Assembly: GCF_022539665.2 (NCBI RefSeq)
Contig: NC_081331.1
Coordinates: forward strand, 13,238,638 to 13,302,637
Origin: Daphnia carinata
Taxonomy: Eukaryota > Arthropoda > Branchiopoda > Diplostraca > Daphniidae
Reading direction: 5' to 3'
Length of the DNA: 64,000 bases
The stretch's first letter is position 1. Each line of letters begins with the position of its first letter. This document shows positions 26,201 to 38,553 of the stretch, one piece after another. The notes below the pieces were generated by a model. The model was not told where the DNA came from, did no database searches, and saw only the letters and a program-made list of their open reading frames with translations. Made by a program: the position numbers and the translations under genes.

Positions 26201-28246
26201 TCTTTCTGTTGTGGTGGAAGGCAATTCGGGGTACGGAGTCGTTGCGAAAATTAAAAAATCTGGAACGTATGATTCATAAGCGGTGCTTGTGTCTACTACG
26301 GATAGCTCGTTTACTTTTGGAGGCAAAGTTGGAATTGAATTATCCGCTTCTTTCGGGCTGCGGAAGAACTGACTGTTAAGACTCGAAAATCCGCTGTTTG
26401 GAGCTTCCTGTGCCGATAGATAAATCGGTTCTACCTGTACTTGGGTAGGATCTACATTCTTCGATGTGGGACGATTAAGAACGATCCATGATCCCCCGCA
26501 ATCGTTTTTAATCGGACGATTGTTGGCCGATTGAAAAGGTATACGAAATTCATCTGGATAGTAAGGCAAGTGGCCGATGCTAGGGAATTCAGTAACAGCC
26601 AAAACTTGACTTGATTCGGCACTGAATAACCAGCTCTTATTCTGTCTATTAAAGCCATCGAACTGTTCACCACTTTTGTCTGGTAGAGCAATGAAATCGT
26701 GAATGACTGTCGAATGTAATGCTTGAGAGTTAGCAGGTCGAGGACTAATGTTACCCCTCTGGAACACACTGGGCTGAGCTGGTGTTATCGATTGGAATGT
26801 GGATGGAGTAGTTAATTGATGCAGTTGTGTTGCCAGTATACCACCTTTGTTATTATCATAACTAGGTTGAATATTCAGTTGGTTTTCAATGGGATAACGC
26901 GCGCTGTTATAGTTGGGCGGAGTAGTTCCAGCTCCAACTTTGCCAGAATACGAAGAAGTCTGATGGTGTTGTGGGGGACGTTGAGGTTTAGGTAAACCGT
27001 ACGCCGTACTAGGCGCCTTGGCCGGTGGATATACACTGATAGGTTTCGGAGGTTTGATGGGTATCGGTGCTGGATAGTATTGGCCGTTGCTGATTCCTGA
27101 AGGCCTCGGTGTTGAATGGTAATGAACTGGATATGTCCCACTTGGTTTATGATAATGACCTGGCTTAGAGTTTGAATAGTGGGTATTGTAGTAGCCCGGT
27201 TTGGGAATGAACACGAAAATTGGAGGAGGTGAACCAACTGGGCCTGACTCGTGGTAGGATCCTCCACTGGACGCTGGATAACTAGGGTATCCTGATGACG
27301 GTGGCACCGGATAGTGAGGTTGATGTAAATCGGTAGTTCCTAATGAAGGCGATGGATAACCCGAACCGGGATTGTACGATCCGCTACCACTTGGTGATAC
27401 CGGATAGCCTGGATAAACACCTTGATCTAATGGTAAAGGGTACAGCGGGTTCGGTGTAATGTACGGAGCTGGAGTTGTCGATGGAACGTAATAATCGGGT
27501 TTGTTTGTGACGTAGCTGGGATTCGGATAAGACGTGGGAATTTCGTAAATCGGTTGGCTTGGAACATAAGGTGGCATAGGTTTTGGAGGGCGATAGCCCA
27601 CGTTCGTTACGGGAATGGTTGTAACATAACTCGGCGTAATGACCGGCCCGTAAGACCCACCTAAATTGTTATTGCCCGGTGTTTGAGGGTAGCGAATGGT
27701 TGTAGCTGGTGGATATGTGATGTATATCTCTTGCTGATTATAATTAGATGCTGGATATCCAGTTGGTTTGGGTACGCCATAATTATGAGGAGGTGGAGTG
27801 GGCCGAATGGGCTGCGGCTGGTAAGGTGGTCTGGCTGCAGGATAGCCAATATGTGGTGCCTTCGGTGGCCGGTAGCCTTTGAACGGTAGGCCGTTGTTGG
27901 GTTGAGGACGATGCGCCTTTATAGGATAGAATGTTCGACGTTCAGCCTGTGATGTGCCATAATCCGTGGACCATCGTTTCTTCAAACGATTAGGATTGAA
28001 TGGATCTGATGTCAAACTATCAGTTGTGTTTGTTGGATTATGTTGGCTTGCGAATACAGGATTAGTTTGGTTAGAAGATGGGTCAGAACGGTCCACTTGA
28101 ACAAGATCGGGAAGTTCGAAGGTGCCATTTGGTTTGTGAGAAAAATCACTGTTTTGCGAATCGACAAGCGTGGCTGATGTGAAGCGAATAACGTAAACGA
28201 CAAGCAAACAACTGAATAGCGACCACCTGGCGCTATGACGCCACAT
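23238..28246 (-). CDS. Secreted protein with long Pro/Tyr/Gly-rich region and two C-terminal FAS1 (fasciclin) domains
   Basis: Seven exons (28246-25732, 25671-25451, 24728-24587, 24260-24185, 24031-23958, 23676-23551, 23347-23238) join to 1,087 residues. A signal peptide (FSCLLVVYVIRFTSA) is followed by a propeptide-like segment ending in the furin-type site RLKKR at residues 87-91. About 400 residues of Pro/Tyr/Gly/Ser-rich sequence with irregular YP, PPKP and GYP repeats come next, then a Ser/Thr-rich spacer. FAS1 domain 1 starts about residue 815 (YTLMAPSNAAFNKI as its H1 box, LLVHIVDRVLMPSPTP as H2). Domain 2 has SVFVPTTEAFLSIS, WYHIVPGTYYSEGLEAG and TNGVVHFIDRILTDILF. There is no terminal membrane segment or GPI-like tail, so it is probably extracellular, resembling the periostin/TGFBI adhesion family. 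Exons C-F were reconstructed by phase and family motifs. The acceptor at 24260 has a second AG three bases earlier. Confidence 0.85.
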
Positions 28247-29957
28247 TTTGAAATCAAACGGGCTATAGGCGTTCGCCTCTGGTTTTAAAGGTTTGGCTTT
28301 TTTCGCCTAGCAGTAAACTGGAAATTGGTGTTTAAAAAAAAATACACGGTTGAAAGCATTATTATCGACATTTCATCGTTTGACCCACATTTCAATTTCC
28401 ATTGGAAAAAAAGAAGAATGCAGTTTCAAACATTATCTCGGGGCGTCAACGACGTCATTGAGGATGTGACCTATCTGTCGCTGCGTATTGAAGAACCAGA
28501 TGTGAACGAGAAAAGGAATGTTACCTGTTTTTTTGCCGGCTTTATTTGGGGCCATTTTCAGTGTGGATCCACCCTACCCGCTTTCGTTTGTTTCTTAACT
28601 TTCTGTTGCCTTCTTTTTATACTGTCACGACAATAAATGTGTTATAGACTTACGCCCTTTTCTCGGGATTTGGCAAGAAAGCGTGAATCCGCACCTCGTA
28701 TTCCCCGTTTGGTGACTCCCATCCTCTCCGCCAAGTGATTAAAAATCTCTTTGCGTCACGGAACAAACAGTGAGCCCTTACAATTTATCACTTGGAAAAG
28801 GGAGCTTTTCGGATTTTCTTAGGATTATATGACCCGTCTTTGAGATGCTACAAGTATTGTGGACCATTACGGACGTAATGGCATGTTTAAAGATGTATGC
28901 TAAAAAATAAAGGATCTGTTTAACAAGGGACGAAATAATAAACCGAACCAGTAAAACAAGTGGGCGCATCCGTAATCAAGGATGTAGCAAAATTCAATAT
29001 AAGCGTATCGCTCGCTCTCTTAAGGTATGTAGTGGGTACAAGGTTCGGTAAGTTTCATGCAAAATGTTTCTCCTGTAAATGTTTAGCCTACTGGAAATTT
29101 AAAGAAATTTATGTTCCGTTAGCTCTTTATTTAAAGTGTCTTTCGTTCGTTGAAAATTTTAATCCGTGAAATTTGTTGCCATGGCGATTGGCGATACCGA
29201 CAGAAATTGCAAAATAGTTATACCAGTCCCCATCTAGCGACGACAGACGATAGCTCTGACATCTACTCTGTGTTATTGTTTCGAGTTTGAAATATGATTT
29301 TATGTATTTTATAACAGTTTTTTTAGGATATGCGATAACATCAAATGTGTTAAAAACTGAGGGTAAAAAAGGTCTGAAGTGTAGTATCTAGCATTTTGGA
29401 TTTAAGAAAAACTATAAAGATCTTTGGACATAGCTTATGATACACTTTGAAATCATGGAGCAAATAACTGTAAAAACATATGTGGAAAATAGTCCCACAA
29501 ATAAAAATTGTTATCAAAATAAAGAACGATTTGTTAAATCAAAAACTGCAATAAAATCAAGTTATTTATTTTTTGCACCATTTCACGTTTTATGGCAACG
29601 TCGTCGGGTTTTCCGAAAATAAAAAGTGGAAGCACTACCTTCGAGTAGACGAGTTACCCTACATCGCTAAGCACACTGTTGGGACGTGGGAGCTTGGAAA
29701 CGCGTCAGATATAGCGAAGTAGTAAAGCAAGGGGTGAATCTGTATTGTGGTTTTGTATCAAATAACTCGGATGTAAACTGGATCACTATCGTACCAATCG
29801 TTTATATTCCTTTCGTGTTGGATGTCTTAACTTTGCCGTTAGTTTTCGCGTCTACTACTTTAAATGGACTAAGTAATTCGAGAGGGGAATAGCATCGTGA
29901 GAGGCGTGAAGAGGATAGTTCTAAGTTCGAAAAGTGTTTTTTTTTTTAGTGATAGAA
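28247..29957. promoter_or_regulatory. Divergent intergenic region between the FAS1 and THOC2 genes
   Basis: 1.7 kb between head-to-head start codons; it should contain both promoters. A plus-strand frame at 28325-28636 ends in a hydrophobic stretch but shows no family signature, and I do not call it. Nothing else recognised. Confidence 0.4.
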
Positions 29958-32900
29958 ATGGCGTCCTTAATTTCACAAGATATATGGAAAACGTGGGAAA
30001 CACATGGCCACACTGAATTGTAAGTCAGTGCATCTTAGGTTTGATTAGGAAAAAAATGAAGCAATCTGGAGTACATAGCTTCTTCATTGCTTGATTCATA
30101 AGAAAAACTTTGGTGTTTAGCAATTTAGAGATTTTTTAAATTGTATTTGATGAAGTGGCCCATTAAAATACTTTTCTGATTATTTGCTCTAGTATGAAAC
30201 TGCTTGCAGGCTGGATTGGTTCAGACAGTAGTAGTCTTCCTTCCATTGATAACAAAGGTTTGTCTCTAAATGATCTTGTGTTTCCTCATGTTATGTTATT
30301 ATATATTTAGAGCTGTTTCGTGCCATATACGAGTTTTTTTGGCAAGCCATCAGAGGTGGAATAAAGAAGGATTTAGTTTTATCAGCCATTGGAGACATTT
30401 TGGTAAAATCCTTCAATTTTAACAATGTAATTGTATTCACAATTTAAACATTTTTAAAACAGGGTTTGCATGGTGATCTAGCATCAGTGACACTAGATGT
30501 TCTGAATGTCATTGATCATGAAACATTGGTAACTGAGAATAATGATGAAAGACAGAGATTGTGCAGCATGTTGAAGGAGCTGGAAAATTGGCTTAGTGAT
30601 GCACTGATTAAAGAGCGGTTGGAAATTGATACCTTACAAGACTGCAGCTTACTAAAAACAAAAAAGATATTTTACACTCGTTTCATCAAAGTGAAGACAA
30701 AGTTATTTTACAAGCAGCAAAAGTTCAACCTTTTACGAGAAGAGAGTGAGGGTTATGCCAAGCTTATAACTGAACTCAATCAAGAAATAGATGATACAAT
30801 AACTCCTCTATACATTTTACAAGTAAAAATTATGAATTTCCATTGGATAAAGAATTTTGTCTTTCAACGTGCCCTTTATTTGTAAAGGTTATACAGTCTT
30901 TAATTGGCTGCTTCAACTTAGATCCCAATCGTGTATTGGATGTTATTCTTGAATCGTTTGAATGCCGGCCACAACTTCATAGTCGTCTTTTTGTTCCGCT
31001 AATTCGATCGTACATGTCCGATTCCCTGACTTTATGCGAAGTTTTAGGATTCAAATTTACGTCGTACGACCCGTCTTCTACGCCACGCTCTCTGTTCGTC
31101 ATTACCGCGCTTTTACTGCAGCACGGTGTTATTCGCCTAGATGATATTTATCGTTGGCTTACACCCAAAGACAGCGAAATCGAGGAATCTGCTGCCAAAG
31201 AATTAGCAGACGCTAAAGAATACGCTCGCCGAATGAACATCATCAGTGTACCGAAAGAAGATGACAAAATTGAAGAATTAATTGAAGAAAGGGCACCGTA
31301 CAACCAGAAGTTTGGATTATGCGAAGCTCTTCTTTCTATTGGAGCCTGGGAACAAGCTTCAACGCTTCTTAAGCGTCACCCAGAATTCTTCGTTACATCA
31401 TATCGCCCAATCTCAAACAGTGTCTGCAAGCTCGTCGATTACGTCATTGAGCCAGTTTATCGTAAACGATGTTGCATTTCTCCGAAGCTTCCAGGAAAAC
31501 CCGTTTTGGCGGTCGGTGTATGGAATTTTCCCAAGACAGCCAAGGAAATGAGTGAATTGAGAGAAACAGCGTTTCCAATGCTTCTCTCTTTGGGACCGCA
31601 TTTATATAATGATCCCGTCCTCCTCCACAAATTAATTCGCTTGTGCAATACTGCATTGGACGATTGCGGGTTGAACAATTCGAAGAAAGTTCCAACCGAA
31701 ATGGATTCACTATACTTTGACGTCCTAACTCTTTTTGATGTTGTCGTGTTGCCATCTCTCGCCCTTATGGAATCCAATTGTTGTGTAGCAGAAGAAGTCT
31801 GGAATGTTTTGAAGAAACTACCCTACGAGCACCGATATCGACTATATGGACTATGGAAAAACGACACATTCCAGAGTCACTCGCTGCTCATCCGTCGTAA
31901 GGTAGATTGTGTCAAGCGCATTAAGTACATCATGAAGCGTGTGAGCAAGGATAACGTCAAGCCGACTGGCCGAGTACTTGGGAAACTGAGTCATAGCTGT
32001 CCTGGCTTTCTTTTTGACTACATCCTCTCCCAAATTCAAATTTACGACAACCTGATCGGACCTGTTGTGGATTCACTCAAGTACCTGACAAATCTTTCGT
32101 ACGACGTTCTGGGTTATTGTGTTTTGGAAGCTCTTTCGAATCCGGATAAAGAACGCACTAATCATGATGGAACCACCATTTCAATGTGGTTGACTGCGCT
32201 ATCAGCGTTCTGTGGTGCAATTTACAAAAAGTACAACATGGACCTCACTGGACTACTTCAATATGTTGCTAATCAGCTGAAGGCACAGAAGAGCTTGGAT
32301 CTTCTCATTCTTCAGGTACTTTGGCCGACATGTTGTTCATTGTTTCTTCTTTTACAAGTATTTTTCAATAGTCAGAAACCATTTAAGGGGTATATTTCTG
32401 CTTTGAGTGAAATCATTGTTGCCTTTCATTAAATTTTGCATTTCTATCTAGGAAATGGTGCATAAAATGGGAGGAATTGAAGCGTCTGAGGAAATGACCA
32501 AAGAACATATGGAAGCAATGCAAGGTGGTGAGCTGTTAAGAGCAGAAGCAGCTCATTTTGGTCAAGTACGAGTTACAAAGAAGGCCGCTCAGCGTTTAAA
32601 GGAAACTTTGCTAGAACATAATCTGGCAATACCACTTTGTCTTCTCATCGCCCAACAGCGCAACTGTGTCGTTTACCGAGAAACACAGAATAACCATCTA
32701 AAGGTATTTTGGAATTTGATGTAGTAATTAGATTAATCAGCATATTGTAACCTTTTTAAAAAATTTCTATTTTGTAGCTTGTTGGTAAACTTTACGACCA
32801 ATGCCAAGATACTTTAGTTCAGCTTGGGACATTCTTGGCTCTGAACATGAGTGTCGACGACTATGTTAGACGACTGCCGCAGTTAGGCTCTTTATTATCT

Positions 32901-35900
32901 GATTATCACATTCATGCTGATGTCGCATTTTTTTTGGCACGCCCGATGTTTGCCCATTCAATCAATTCCAAATACGATGAGTTGCGGCGGGCTGAAAAGA
33001 ATTCTAAAAATCTTCTTCCAGCACAAAAGACGCAAAAGTACTTAGAGGTAAGTGTCCGTTTGTCCGAAGACTTCAGACAGATTAAACAATTTTAGCGTGA
33101 ACTTATTTGTAGGCTGTGCGACTGGTCATGACTCCTATTTGCGAATCGGTCCGGCCCTTGTGCGCTCCTAGAGTGTGGGAAGATCTCTCTCCTCAGTTCT
33201 TTGCCACATTTTGGTCGTTGACCGTCTATGACTTGTCGGTGCCCAGCACTGCGTACGAACGTGAAGTGCAACGACTAAAATTGGCGATTCAACAGACAAA
33301 TGAAAATCGGGACTTACCTGCCAGTAAACGAAAGAAAGAGTTGGATCGTTGTACGGCACTTATAGATAAGCTTCAGGAAGAAGAAAAGAAGCAAAAAGAT
33401 CACAATGAACGTATAATGGCTAGATTGACACAAGAAAAAGATGGTTGGTTCCTTTGTCGAGCAGCGAAATTAGCAAAAACAGAAACAATCACACAGTTCT
33501 TACAACTGTGTCTGTTTCCTCGCTGTGTTTTTACCGCTATCGATGCCTTATTTTGCGCCCGCTTTGTACAGGTATTATTGCATTTTATTATTTTTATTTT
33601 GTTGTTTACTTCATCTATGCATTCTTGGTTTGCAGCTAATGCACAATTTGAAAACGCCCAACTTTTCAACTTTAATTTGCTACGATCGCATATTTTGTGA
33701 TATCACATATACTGTGACGTCATGCACTGAGAACGAAGCAAATCGTTATGGTCGCTTTTTGTGCGCCATGCTTGAGACTGTAATGCACTGGCATTCAAGC
33801 AAGAAGATATTCGACGAAGATTGTGCCAACTATCCAGGCTTTGTCACTAAATTTCGGGTCGGCAACCAGCCTTCAGAAACGAATGATCATGTTGACTTTG
33901 AAAATTATCGGCATGTCGTCCACAAGTGGCACCACAAAATTGCCAAAGCACTAGTTGTGTGCCTGGAGTCAAAGGACTATGTACAGATTCGAAATGCGCT
34001 GATTGTCTTGATACGTATCTTGCCATTCTTCCCCGTCATAACACCACTTGGATCGGTAAAATAGCCAACATGTTTCACACATGATTGTAGCATAAAATAA
34101 TATGTGATTTTAAATAGGTAATTGATCGGCATGTTGAATCCGTGCGCAATGAGCAAAAGGACAAACGGCAAGACTTGTCAGCAATGGCGATTTCGTACAG
34201 TGGGCAGTTAAAGAATAAAAAAGCATCCATGATTCCAGAATACGACTTCCATCTTGTGAACAGGAAACCTGTAAGCTTCAAGTAAAAGATGTTGGTATTA
34301 AAATACAGATCATTTTTCCCGTTTTTAAAAGGTTACAAAGGCGGCTCCACAAAATGCCCATCCACCTGCTGGAACCACAAATACTGCTACGCAACCCGAA
34401 AATGGAGTTTCAAAACACGAAGGAGTAAATGGTATGATTTGAAACGGTTCGTTTACGTAACATTCAGCCTTAACCAACATTTATGCGCGATAGGAGTGGA
34501 TAAAACATCGACGAACGCACAGGACACTCCTTCCTCTACGCAAAGCGAATCCCAATCGAGTACCCCAGTGACCGCCGGTATGAACAAGGAGATCAAAAAG
34601 GAAACTCGGTAACTCATTTAATTCTGTACTAATCGAATAAATTTTAAACTCGATTGTGACCGTTAGAGAGACGAATAAAGTGAAAGAAAAAGAAAAGGAC
34701 AGGCACAAAGACGTGGTTGAAAAGAGGGAGGAGACCAGCGATCGAACCAGAGAGAAAAGGACCAAAGAAAGGAAAGAAGACAAAGAAGAAAGGCCACATT
34801 CGGGCAAGGTAATAAGAGTCTACGCACACGTTATTGATACAGGTTTTAACTATGATGGTACTAGGCTGATCGTGAGGAGGAATGGACGGAACGTGACAGA
34901 GAAAATTACAACGGATCTAGCGTTGAAGCTACCGATCCCGACCGAGGTATGGTGTCTTTGTTTTGTTTGAAATCAAAATTTAACGCTGATTAATTTTTCT
35001 AGTAGATTCCAAACGCCGGAAGACGGATGCTAATTTAACCACCAAGGTTAGTATCAAGGCGGCCGACCTTGACCTTTGACTTCAGTCTGCGTCTTCGCTC
35101 TTCTCAAGCTGTCACTCAACGAAAACAAAAAAAAATCATATATATAAAAAAAAAAATTTATAAGCTGCGCCCGCACACCGTGTCTGCGACTTCTCCCCTG
35201 GTCGTGCGAGTGAGGCCCATTCGCTCACAGTAAACCAATCCGTCCACGTAGCGCCAAATGCGGGACAAGATCAAACCCAGTGTAGGCCACTCAGTCACAT
35301 TGTCAACACGGAAGACATTCAATCGTAGAAGCTGTCTCGGAATCCCTTAATTTAAAAAAATCATATTTGCCTGTTAATATCCCCGGAATGTCGGTGAATC
35401 GTAATGCGCCCCTCCATCCATGGAATAACTCACGTGCTTGTAAGACCGGAAGCCTTGTTTTTTGCAAGGAGCACACTTAAGCCCGGGTTGCTGTGCAGTC
35501 ACGTCCGTTACAATTTCGGCATGGCGACGGAGTTGGTCAGATCTAGCAGTTGCATCTACTGTTGCATACGGATCAACAGCAGCTTCTTCGGCAGACATGA
35601 CACTAACCGAGAACTTCCCATCGCCATCGAGGCAGAGCCAAGCAAAAAAATGTTTTTGTTTTGGATGAAAAAAACTGGTCGACCGATCACCCGACCTGCG
35701 CGGATATTTGGACTGTGATGTCGAATGCCCTCAGTGTCTTCGCGTGGCTGCGCACATCCCCTCACATGCTCGGTGCTGGGGTAAGTTACGACCCAAATGA
35801 TATTGGTAGGAGATCGTTGATGGGGACAGCGACAGAGACGAAAATGGAGCTGCTGCGAAAAGGGGAAAGTGTCCCGGATTTGTTGTACATTCTCGGCGTA

Positions 35901-36591
35901 TCAGGCGTAAGGCAAAAATGTCTTCCTCTCCAATGTGTGAATATGAATTTCACCTCGCATGCATTTTACCGTTCATGAAACCCCCTTGTTTCCCAAAGAT
36001 GCGTCCAATTTGGTAAATTTAACACCTCGAGTTGTCGTTGCAGAGTCGTCCTTCTACTCCTGAACGTGAACGTGAGCGCCGCCTGGAAAAGGCTGAGCGG
36101 AAGGAACGACGAAACATTCAAGAAACCGAAGAAGAACGACGCGAAAGGAAGGGCGAGCGCAAAAGGGTATGTACTTGTTAATTATTTATTTATTTTTCTT
36201 GGTGATTCAATTATTTTATTTCTATCTTCTTAAGGATCGACTGCTGGAGGATGCTTTAATGGATGTGAAGCGTCGCAAAGAGGATGAACGAGAAAAAGGT
36301 ATTTGAATTTACACTGTCTTTATTATTCGCTTCCTTGTTTCATGATAGTTTTTGTCATTTGATAGCGAGATCTCCACGCCACGGAAACGGAAGTCCCTCG
36401 GATGGAAACGGGGACAGAAGAGTACACAACAGGGTATAGCAGCATGTTTTTATTTTAAGTGTTTAATGTCAGTATAGTTTATTCTTTGTATGTAGGAATC
36501 GCCTCTTTCACGCGAGGCTTCGGATCGGTCATTTGAACGCTCAGAGAGACCGGAACGAGCCCGTCGCTCCACGGATAGTAAACGAAGATGA
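29958..36591 (+). CDS. Thoc2: THO complex subunit 2 (mRNA export, TREX complex)
   Basis: Largest scaffold subunit of nuclear THO/TREX, which couples transcription, splicing and mRNA export and limits R-loops. Nineteen exons join to 1,464 residues: 29958-30019, 30193-30257, 30311-30402, 30463-30822, 30888-32315, 32452-32703, 32778-33047, 33113-33571, 33636-34055, 34118-34270, 34332-34431, 34494-34608, 34667-34808, 34865-34946, 35003-35046, 36044-36166, 36235-36298, 36366-36433, 36496-36591. Near-identity to animal THOC2 is visible at [77 protein letters not shown]-like [16 protein letters not shown], and [17 protein letters not shown]. The C-terminal 330 residues are charged (Lys/Glu/Arg, then RS-like), as in the family. 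Most introns are 50-140 bases. Intron 15 is about 1 kb and holds an antisense exon-like segment. The start [17 protein letters not shown] matches the short family N-terminus (human EWIKNWEKSG). Confidence 0.96.
35434..35602 (-). other. Exon-like open segment antisense in THOC2 intron 15
   Basis: On the minus strand this 169-base segment is preceded by an AG (GGTTAG) and followed by a strong donor (CAC then GTGAGT). It stays open in one frame, containing [20 protein letters not shown], then [14 protein letters not shown]. The reading also continues open without splicing to a stop near 35374. I recognise no family; the PYATV motif recalls tyrosine-containing cytoplasmic tails of receptors, but that is only an impression. 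No partner exons were found nearby. It could be an exon of a gene nested in the intron, a duplicated exon relic, or chance. Confidence 0.3.
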
Positions 36592-36708
36592 GAAACGAGA
36601 AGTTAAAAACTGAAGCGTCTGCTCATATTTGTCATTTAAATTCTGTTTTTAGGGAATTGAATTTGTCATGTTAGATTCTTTCCTTATTGATTTCCTTGAG
36701 GCCTAGAC

Positions 36709-36714
36709 AATAAA
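36709..36714 (+). terminator. Polyadenylation signal AATAAA of THOC2
   Basis: Canonical hexamer 118 bases after the THOC2 stop, the first on this strand, in an AT-rich context. Confidence 0.6.
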
Positions 36715-36929
36715 TTCATTTCATCGTACTAGGGTGTATAGTAAATCCATTTTCGTTGGGTCCTCTCCTGTTTTTAATCGACACAGCTTATGAGTATGGT
36801 TACACCAGAGGTGAGAGGAGATTTACAAAACACATAACATGAATGTGATTTTCAGAAAATTCCAATGACTGGGATTTTACAGATTTGTTAGAAAAAATTC
36901 CCATGGTAATTCACATATAAAAGCACGTC

Positions 36930-37970
36930 TTTTACGTTTATCTCAAAAACTTAACATGTCACGTAAAAATAAAGCTAATATTCGTGATTCTCGATGAATG
37001 TTGAATGCAAATCATGTATAACTAGTTGATTATTTGATATTTTTATGCAAACATGCCATATAGTTTCTTAAATAAACGTAAAAAAAAAAGTTAAGTTAAG
37101 GCTCTTACAAAAATTTTATTCATTCCCTTCCTTATTTCCTCACTTTTTACATTTTGTTCGGAAAAATACAAAATAGTCAACTTACTGTACATGGTTTAGA
37201 TTCGAAATGTAATAAGAATCACGAATATGACCTTTGTTTTTCATTTAAACCCCAAGTTTTCGAAACAATGGTAAAAAAGGTGCTGCAGTATGAATATTCA
37301 AAATATTTCAACAACGGGCAATTTGACGAGAAAACGAATAAGATTTTCGAAATCAGCATTAAATTTTGAGTATCAAGTGTGATTTAGAACGATTTCCAAG
37401 CGATTTGGTATTTTGGCCGATTTTGACAAAAGTGGAAAGGCTATAGCCTTCCCACTTTTTCATTTTTGACAAAAATCTAGATGTGGTTAAAAATGCATGA
37501 TTCCGATTCTAAATCAAACGATAATTACGAAAAATGACTTTATTTTTATGTGGGGCGTATAGTTATCAAGTTATTTGAATTCAAAGTGGTGGTACTCGAA
37601 ATCACTTTAATTTCGATTTATTCAAAAATTGTTAAGACCAACACGAAAACTAATATTTTATTGGGAACCAATCTTCATTTTGATTATATATTTAGTGAAT
37701 TACAGGTGAAAAATATTAAGCACAGATTTTGCATAAGAGTCAGATTTCAAAAATAAGCCCGACAAAATAAGCCCGACTTTCGTTAAAACGAATCTTTTTC
37801 CTAAAAGTCTAGATATAACAATTTAAAAACACTATTTACATTCTAAATTGGACGATGAATAGGGTGTTCCCTTTTCAGTTTCATTGAAATTACAAACAAG
37901 TTGAAAAAAACAAGACAACAGGAAAAAAAATGAAATACATAAAAAAGCCGGGATTATTTTGTCGTTTGTT
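36930..37970. repeat. AT-rich block of diverged direct and inverted copies of one repeat family
   Basis: A core of about 100 bases (36939-37043, centred on TATTCGTGATTCTCGATGAA) recurs inverted at about 37262-37188 (TCATATTCGTGATTCTTATT on the minus strand), and more loosely inverted at about 37560-37490. A large imperfect palindrome is centred at 37443. Further on are two direct 14-base units AAAATAAGCCCGAC (37750-37777) and an inverted relative at about 37946-37963. A second genomic copy of both core and GCCCGA module lies near 59.0-59.2 kb. No transposase frame is seen, so a non-autonomous element or satellite-like repeat is most likely. Confidence 0.6.
37428..37460. repeat. Near-perfect palindrome centred on GGCTATAGCC
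   Basis: AAAAGTGG, AAA, GGCTATAGCC, TTC, CCACTTTT: arms match except for one purine position. The flanking TTTTGAC and GACAAAA extend the symmetry with small indels. It is embedded in the inverted-repeat block and may be the junction of two head-to-head repeat copies. Confidence 0.7.
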
Positions 37971-38506
37971 ATTTTGTTATTTTTAAGCCTAACAAGCTAC
38001 TATAATAATAAAAAGCCCAATGACAAGATACTTCAAGATATGACATCACATAATAAGGGACAGAAAGAATGAATTGTATATATTTTTTTCGTTGTTGTAA
38101 GCTTTTAAACGTTGTACTTATTTTTGTTTGTTTTTGCTGATGGGTAGTGTGAGTCGCTGTTAGAGGATGAGGCTCGGTTTTTGTTTGTCAACTTTGAGCA
38201 ACTGTATCCTTTCCTCTTGGTACAAGCCACCGTCTCTCTCGATAACTTGACATCGCAAACAAACCATTCTAGAAATACTAAGCCGAGACAATGAACAATT
38301 TCTGCGCGATTCCCTTGTATAATGACATCAAAGTGATATCGCAGTCAAGTGCGAGAATGACTGATAAGCCGTGTTACTCATCACAAAATCGGACAGATTA
38401 CATTATACCGTGATGCCAGTTGCAACTTTTATTATTTAGACTAAAATTGACAATTCTGTATGTGCATAGAGAAACAGCGGAATGACAAATCTCGATTGGT
38501 GAAATT

Positions 38507-38512
38507 TTTATT
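38507..38512 (-). terminator. Polyadenylation signal AATAAA of the IL-17-like gene
   Basis: Minus-strand AATAAA about 42 bases after the stop codon. A second hexamer lies at 38428-38433. Confidence 0.5.
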
Positions 38513-38553
38513 AATTAGAATATCTTTTTTGCCACTGTACTTTGAAGCAACAA

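Larger units (their letters stand above)
36592..38553. other. AT-rich spacer between THOC2 and the IL-17-like gene
   Basis: THOC2 3' UTR with AATAAA at 36709-36714, then the repeat block described separately, then the 3' side of the convergent IL-17-like gene. No protein-coding gene seen. Confidence 0.5.

Noticed and set aside
25830-26279. 149-codon plus-strand frame inside the FAS1 gene
   Set aside because: Complementary shadow of the long coding exon on the minus strand.
28325-28636. 103-codon plus-strand frame with a hydrophobic C-terminus
   Set aside because: Sits in the FAS1 promoter region, no signal or domain, no splice-supported partner; hydrophobicity comes from T-rich sequence.
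34481-34829. Minus-strand frames over the THOC2 tail
   Set aside because: Shadows of the Lys/Glu-rich THOC2 exons 12 and 13; rich in Ser/Phe/Leu as expected from reversed AAG/GAA codons.
35661-35978. 105-codon plus-strand frame in THOC2 intron 15
   Set aside because: Overlaps the antisense exon-like segment region, has no family signature and is bypassed by the well-supported exon 15 to exon 16 join.
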